A stretch of 12,001 bases of DNA, from assembly GCA_036939755.1 (NCBI GenBank), contig JALLAZ010000999.1:1-12001 (forward strand). The letters run 5' to 3'. Below, one piece after another: positions 7,901 through 12,001 of this stretch. Below the pieces are notes generated by a model that was given only the letters and a program-made list of their open reading frames with translations, was not told the DNA's origin and did not search any database. Each line of letters starts with the position of its first letter. Within the stretch, counting starts at the first letter, position 1. The position numbers and the translations under genes are program-made. Source of the DNA: Stephanodiscus triporus (lineage: Eukaryota; Bacillariophyta; Thalassiosirophyceae; Thalassiosirales; Thalassiosiraceae).

Positions 7901-10079
7901 ACACCTTGACATAAGCGCTTCCTCCCATTGAGTGTAATTGGATTGTGAACTGCAGTGTACACATTCAGTGCAAGTGAAGAAGTGGTCTTGCTCAGGTAAC
8001 TGGGAGAGAATAAAAATCTTGCATAAAAGTAAACCGGGAGGTCTGGGCGACTTTCAGGAGAACAAGAAAATACATTCCTGCAATCATGAAAGACAGATGC
8101 ATAATGAGAGTCCACGTGGGATAGCCCGTTGACTAGAATAATCCCTTTCAGATTCGTCGATTGCTGCGTTGCAGCAAAGTAAGTCGCTATAGCCGCACCA
8201 CTTCCATAGGCCAAGATGAAAAAACGCTGGTCCAAGCTGAATTGAGCCTTATCAGTGTCCTTTAAGTGATCCAATAACTTTGCCAGACAGTCGGCATGAT
8301 ACTTGTTGTTAAGGTTTGACTCTTCTGAAAATGAAGTGAATGCTTGCCCGGGATAATTCCACAGAAGAATTTTCATTCCTGCATATCTGGACACCATGGG
8401 CAGGAAAAATATCTTGTATCGCTCGTACGTATCGAAGACATCCTGGCAGACAACCAGATTGCACCATGGAGTCTGTTTAACCTCCGTCGAATGGGGCGCT
8501 GACTTGTCCGAGCAATTCTCAACAATTGTATACGGAAACGAAGTATTTTCATCGTATTGAAATTTCGATTCGTATGCCACAGGACATTTCTTTTTGAGTT
8601 TTTCCGATAGGCCCCTGACGGCTTTTTTTGCAGATGGTGATTTCACCATTTTGGCAGGACCATTGCTCGTGGGCGCATCTGAGCGCTTAGGATCTTGCTT
8701 TTGCGTCTGATCTCTGCCTACAGTTTCGTCGGGTGGACAGCGCACGGCATTATCATTTGCGTCGACGATTTGTTTGCACCTCTCAGCGAGGAGTAATGAC
8801 TCTAGATAGTGGCGCACAGCTTTCTGGATTGAGGACAAAAGCTTGGAGCCTTCCAACGGCATCGGCAAAAATCCATCCACTGAAGTCGTTTCGTACGCAT
8901 GATAATTCACGGATAGAATGTTTCTCACGATGACCAATATTCTAATTTTCACTTGACAATTCGTTGCTACCTCGTTTTGTCTAATCACCGACCCAATCGA
9001 CACAGCATCTTTCCCAGTCAAATTCTCATTCACCAGCAGTACCGAATATTCCTTATTCTCTAATGCCTTGAAGCAATCTACACTGTTGGTTACAGATTCG
9101 ACCTTGTACCCTTTCTCTTCCAACAACCTCTTGGCCAATTTGTTAGTTGCCTGTGGAATGTTCGGATCATGAACGTGAAGGTTGTCAGTTACGTATGAAA
9201 TGACAGAGAAATCTGGCATAGATCATCACTGCTTACCTCGTCGGACTCAGCAACAAGAATAAAGACCTTTGAATTCTCCTCCATAAGCTTTTTGTCTCTC
9301 ACTTTTCGTATTGCGTTTCTCCTTGAATTATGATCGCTGTCATTACTTTTGAATTGAGGCGAGATTAGACCATGAAATGAAGCCGATCCAATTGTTGGCT
9401 CCTTAGCCATGGTCCATTTAGGACTATTCTGTCCTTGACTGGAAGACTTGGTCAGAATATTCGCTGGCGTTACTTCCATAGTGTCGGGAGTATAAGTTGC
9501 GGATCCATTCTCCGGTTGATTGTTGCCTGAGTCTTGTGCTTCCATGATAGTTTTTTCGTCGTGTTCGACCAGCGCGTGATATGAATCCAAAAAATCTCGT
9601 GCTTGGTTCAGTAAAGTATACACATTGAAGCAAATTCTACAAACAGCAATATCCCCCTCGTTCCCAGCATAAGAAGGTTCGGCTACGACAGAGGGCTCAC
9701 TATCGCCATCATAATTATCCACCAACGATTGGAACTCTGCAAATGCCAACCGCGCTAAAACGGGACGATGCTCCCTCTTTGCCAAATTCACAGATTCACC
9801 ATCGATCCAATACCCATTATCGACATTTTGATTGTTGGCATTCCCCGGGCATTGTTTCACCTTCAATCGAACCAAATCGCCCGTCTCCTCCAAGAGGGAG
9901 TATTCCTCCTTGGTCAGCACCCATCTAAGAAGACCAATGGCTCTATCGCGCTCGCGACTTTTTTGCAATCGCCTCTCGCGCTTGCTTAGCGTAGCGCCTT
10001 TACTGCCGTTGACGGAAGAGTCGTTGTTGGGGAGGACAAGGTCGCAGAACCCTCCCGGGCAACAGTGACCATTTGACAT
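4978..10079 (-). CDS. Giant multidomain scaffold: pseudo-receiver, pseudo-alpha/beta-hydrolase, six IQ motifs, coiled coil, SAM, ankyrin
   Basis: Three exons (10079-9237, 9150-5500, 5424-4978) joined in phase 0 encode about 1646 residues. Residues 1-270 are unrecognised, with a Cys-rich start (CCPGGFC) and the block AVCRICFNVYTLLNQAR near 145-161. Residues 272-390 have a response-regulator receiver fold. The acidic pair (ESDE, 278-281) is kept, but the phosphoacceptor Asp aligns with Asn322 and the conserved Lys with Met378. Residues 508-788 resemble an alpha/beta-hydrolase: Asp723 in IHGENDTLV and His763 in KGGHELF fit a triad, while the elbow AYGSG puts Gly597 at the nucleophile. Six IQ motifs span 909-1057 (best: VIQCYTRGTFGRR and TIQKVYRGHLGRR), so calmodulin binding is expected. 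A coiled coil covers about 1084-1226, a short hydrophobic helix about 1289-1313, SAM about 1346-1411 and ankyrin repeats about 1565-1632. I infer a calcium-responsive scaffold without enzyme activity. Location in the cell is unknown; no signal peptide is seen. Confidence 0.88.
5425..5499 (-). other. Intron 2 of the giant scaffold gene (75 bp)
   Basis: On the minus strand the donor is ACAAAG|GTAAGA (exon ends at 5500) and the acceptor is TTCAAAG|CCTGCA (exon resumes at 5424). Both boundaries are phase 0. The join adds the ankyrin exon, whose frame is open from the acceptor to TGA at 4978-4980. Confidence 0.82.
9151..9236 (-). other. Intron 1 of the giant scaffold gene (86 bp)
   Basis: On the minus strand the donor is GACGAG|GTAAGC (exon ends at 9237) and the acceptor is TTCCACAG|GCAACT (exon resumes at 9150). 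Both are phase 0. The intron cuts the receiver fold just after its first strand and acidic pair, and the join restores a continuous receiver N-terminus. Confidence 0.88.
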
Positions 10080-10388
10080 TTTCCAGCCTTTTTTTCTTCA
10101 ACTTAGCTTCGAAGAGGACAGCACAATGAAGATTGTCCCGACGAAGGGTGGAACGGGAAGCACACTATTCAACACGGGAGCATTGATTTCTCCATCTAGC
10201 AGAGGGACATCTTGAAAGTTTCCTTCTCTCTCTCCTTCTCAATTTTTTGCCCCAACAAAACACAGGAAAAGCAGCGCGAATCCCCCCCCCCTGCGCGTCC
10301 CCCCTTTTTTGCTTTAATTTCCCCCTGGTAAGAATGCAATTCCCCACAACAAAAAAATAACCTGAAAAGCATCATCATCATATTCATC
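10080..10388. promoter_or_regulatory. 309-bp head-to-head intergenic region (putative bidirectional promoter)
   Basis: This separates the ATG of the giant minus-strand gene from the ATG of the plus-strand Pkr1-like gene. It contains plus-strand pyrimidine tracts: a CT-rich stretch at about 10218-10240, C10 at 10282-10291, and C6 followed by T6 at 10299-10310. ATCATCATCAT occurs just before the plus-strand ATG. No TATA box was assigned. Shared control is inferred from spacing only. Confidence 0.55.
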
Positions 10389-11112
10389 ATGTCATTCGTA
10401 CAAGAACTGTTGAAACCGGGCGGGGGGATCGCTCTCATTCCATACATTCGAGCGACTATAACTGTGTTGCTGTTGATGGTCATGTGAGAAAATGCTAGAG
10501 TAATTATGTTACGTTATGAATTTGTGGGTGTAGAGAGTGCTCATGGAGCGCTAGACCGCGTCGGTTTCGTTTTTGCGGGGCATCTCACGATCGCAATGTG
10601 CCTGGTCGTTATCGAGTCTGTTAAATTGGTGCGGGGCTACCATCGAGTTGATCGAGTTTCGATACGAAGGCATGACCAACGACGTGGTGATTTTCTCCTT
10701 ACGAGACGGAGAATACTCCACCTTCGACAGAAAGATCCATTTTTATAGATTGAGGTCAATTTATTCCTAGGTGGCACGTTGAAAATTGCACTATGTTTTT
10801 ACAGCGGTGAACATGTGCAGTTCGTTTTGTTTTGACTTGGCCGTGATCATAACAATATGCATTTAATCCACCATCTACGACTTTTCTCTCATTTCCTAAC
10901 CCGGTCACTACTGTCTCACATATGGAAAATAATCCAGAACAATGGGAATACTTGATGTCGCGCGTATCCATATGGTGGTCCTCGCATTTCTCTCGGGGGG
11001 GCTGCTAGTTTCCATTTCAATGTTCGAAAAGGCGTGGAATGGCATGCAAGGACGTGGTAATAGTCAGACTGCGTCGGGTCCTGCGGGGAAAGAGCCAGAC
11101 AAGACTGATTGA
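10389..11112 (+). CDS. Pkr1-like V-ATPase assembly factor, two exons
   Basis: Exon 1 (10389-10483) and exon 2 (10938-11112) give an 89-residue protein. The donor CAT|GTGAGA and acceptor ATCCAG|AACAAT match in phase 2 and form an Ile codon at the junction. The protein starts MSFVQELLKPGGGIALIPYI, then has a hydrophobic helix (about 22-36), a short connector with ARIHM, a second helix (about 44-60), FEKAWN and a hydrophilic tail ending EPDKTD. Small size, an N-terminal F..L..PG....LI pattern, two closely spaced helices and an IH before the second match the fungal Pkr1 family, ER proteins needed to assemble the V-ATPase Vo sector. Assignment rests on pattern memory. Exon 1 alone reads as a 32-codon frame and exon 2 lacks a proper start, so the gene is easily missed. 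The intron is much longer than the others here. Confidence 0.72.
10484..10937 (+). other. Long intron (454 bp) of the Pkr1-like gene
   Basis: It starts GTGAGA and ends AATAATCCAG. A branch-like CCTAAC lies near 10899-10904 and no AG occurs between it and the acceptor. It is about four to six times longer than the other introns here. An unexplained open stretch lies inside at about 10573-10770; I found no clear C/D-box snoRNA motifs. Confidence 0.68.
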
Positions 11113-11935
11113 CACGAATCACGAAGGGGGTTGTATAACAGGTCACAGTTGCAATCGCTTGATTATTGCTGAGAGCATTTCATTCATGACGCTGGAAGAG
11201 GAAGTGCAACGAACTCGGTTTTGGTTCATCAAAAATACATCAATCCCTAATCTCATTCAAATGTTGAGTGTTCACTCATCTTTTCTCACTCAAATGTTCT
11301 TCCCTGCCAGGCAATGACATAAATGTGTGATGAGGAACCTAGTAACGGCACTATGTAGATAAACTAACAATTAGAGCCCAACCACCGTTCCTCCTATGTA
11401 AACCTTTTGATGCAGCTGCTTTTGCCACGGCACCAGCTAGAAAGAGACATCATCTCAAGAACAGGTGGAGGCATCCCTCTGTGAAGTTGATCATTGCAAT
11501 TGCAGCAAACCTCGCTTTCGGCTTTAAGGTATAAATTAGTAATGTTGTTAGTTCCTGTTTGTCCAGTGAGTACAGACGAAGTTGCATTATCACGATTTGA
11601 TTTGGACTGCAGTACAACTATCTTCATGGTGGATTATTACTGAATTGATATGTACTCTAGGAGCTTATTAAAACCATTCAACAAACAATGCAAGAACCCC
11701 TCCTGCATTTTGCTTTTTGAACTCCGTTCCACCTTCAACACTAAAAAGAATGGATTCCAATATACACTGAATCTATTTTGATGCTTCATTCTCGTCCTCT
11801 CCCCCAACCCACCCCTCTAGAAATACCATACCCATTTGTGTGTGGTTGTTGTCATGCTGTCCAACGATCCTTGTTAACAGCTTAACCGCTATGGTCTCAT
11901 ATTTGGTTGCCTCAGCCAGCCAAAGATAACGCCGA
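11113..11935. other. Stretch without a confident gene
   Basis: Only short open frames are present. A plus-strand frame from 11346 to 11530 without any ATG encodes an Ala-rich then basic segment ending in a hydrophobic run (KLIIAIAANLAFGFK) followed by GTATAA, a possible donor. It could be an exon of an unseen gene but no matching acceptor or partner exon was found. The similar pieces CTCATTCAAATGTT and CTCACTCAAATGTT lie close together at about 11252-11299. The first part should hold the 3' UTR of the Pkr1-like gene. Confidence 0.35.
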
Positions 11936-12001
11936 CTAGGTGAGCTCCTTCATCACAAACCCGTTCAAGGATTCAATTAAACTGGAAAGAGTAAACTTCA
12001 A
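11936..12001 (-). CDS. Possible C-terminus of a gene entering from the right edge
   Basis: The minus strand is open from the window edge to TAG at 11938-11936, giving 21 residues that read KFTLSSLIESLNGFVMKEL near the end. The composition is protein-like, with alternating hydrophobic and polar residues, and tail-to-tail orientation would fit the layout. The stretch is far too short to identify and may be chance. Confidence 0.2.
   Translation of the reverse strand: MKFTLSSLIESLNGFVMKELT

Noticed and set aside
9151..9219. ATG at 9219 as start of a separate large gene
   Set aside because: It lies inside intron 1. Starting there would remove the first strand and acidic pair of the receiver fold, which the upstream exon supplies in phase.
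11039..11317. Plus-strand 92-codon frame
   Set aside because: It overlaps exon 2 of the Pkr1-like gene in another frame and shows no domain.
11394..11627. Minus-strand 77-codon frame from ATG 11627
   Set aside because: No recognisable motifs, and a plus-strand frame over the same bases looks at least as protein-like; neither could be supported as a gene.

Overview
The window looks like nuclear DNA of a eukaryotic microalga, most likely a diatom or close stramenopile. The genes have short GT..AG introns with CTAAC/CTAAT-type branch sites. There is a piggyBac-like transposase relative of a type I associate with diatoms, and a very large pseudo-receiver/IQ/SAM/ankyrin protein. Base composition is near-balanced and the genes are tightly packed. 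No prokaryotic operon, Shine-Dalgarno, rRNA, tRNA or CRISPR signal was seen. The assignment is inference from gene style, not from a database match.

Layout. 1-442: mostly unexplained, with a minus-strand open frame running off the left edge. 443-2171 (minus): a broken, 3'-truncated piggyBac-like transposase gene with a hexanucleotide repeat and a 17-bp duplication that shifts the frame. 2556-3015: a 460-bp element with terminal inverted repeats, internal TTCTAAA-type repeats and a 39-nt palindrome, probably a non-autonomous DNA transposon (MITE). 3339-4948 (plus): a two-exon major-facilitator transporter, reconstructed here with an ATG-bearing first exon. 4978-10079 (minus): a three-exon gene for a protein of about 1646 residues. 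Its order is N-terminal region, degenerate response-regulator receiver, alpha/beta-hydrolase fold without its nucleophile, six IQ motifs, coiled coil, SAM, ankyrin. 10389-11112 (plus): a small two-exon gene for an 89-residue Pkr1-like V-ATPase assembly factor, found only after splicing. 11113-12001: no confident gene; weak exon-like stretches, including a possible C-terminus of a minus-strand gene entering from the right edge.

Gene relations. The transporter and the giant gene are tail to tail with only 29 bp between stop codons, so their 3' UTRs must overlap or be extremely short. The giant gene and the Pkr1-like gene are head to head across 309 bp, a likely shared bidirectional promoter. 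The left third (1-3015) is transposon-derived accessory sequence; the rest is ordinary compact gene space. The most unusual object is the giant protein: two enzyme-like folds that both appear to have lost catalysis, fused to calmodulin-binding, oligomerisation and ankyrin modules, which suggests a calcium-responsive scaffold.
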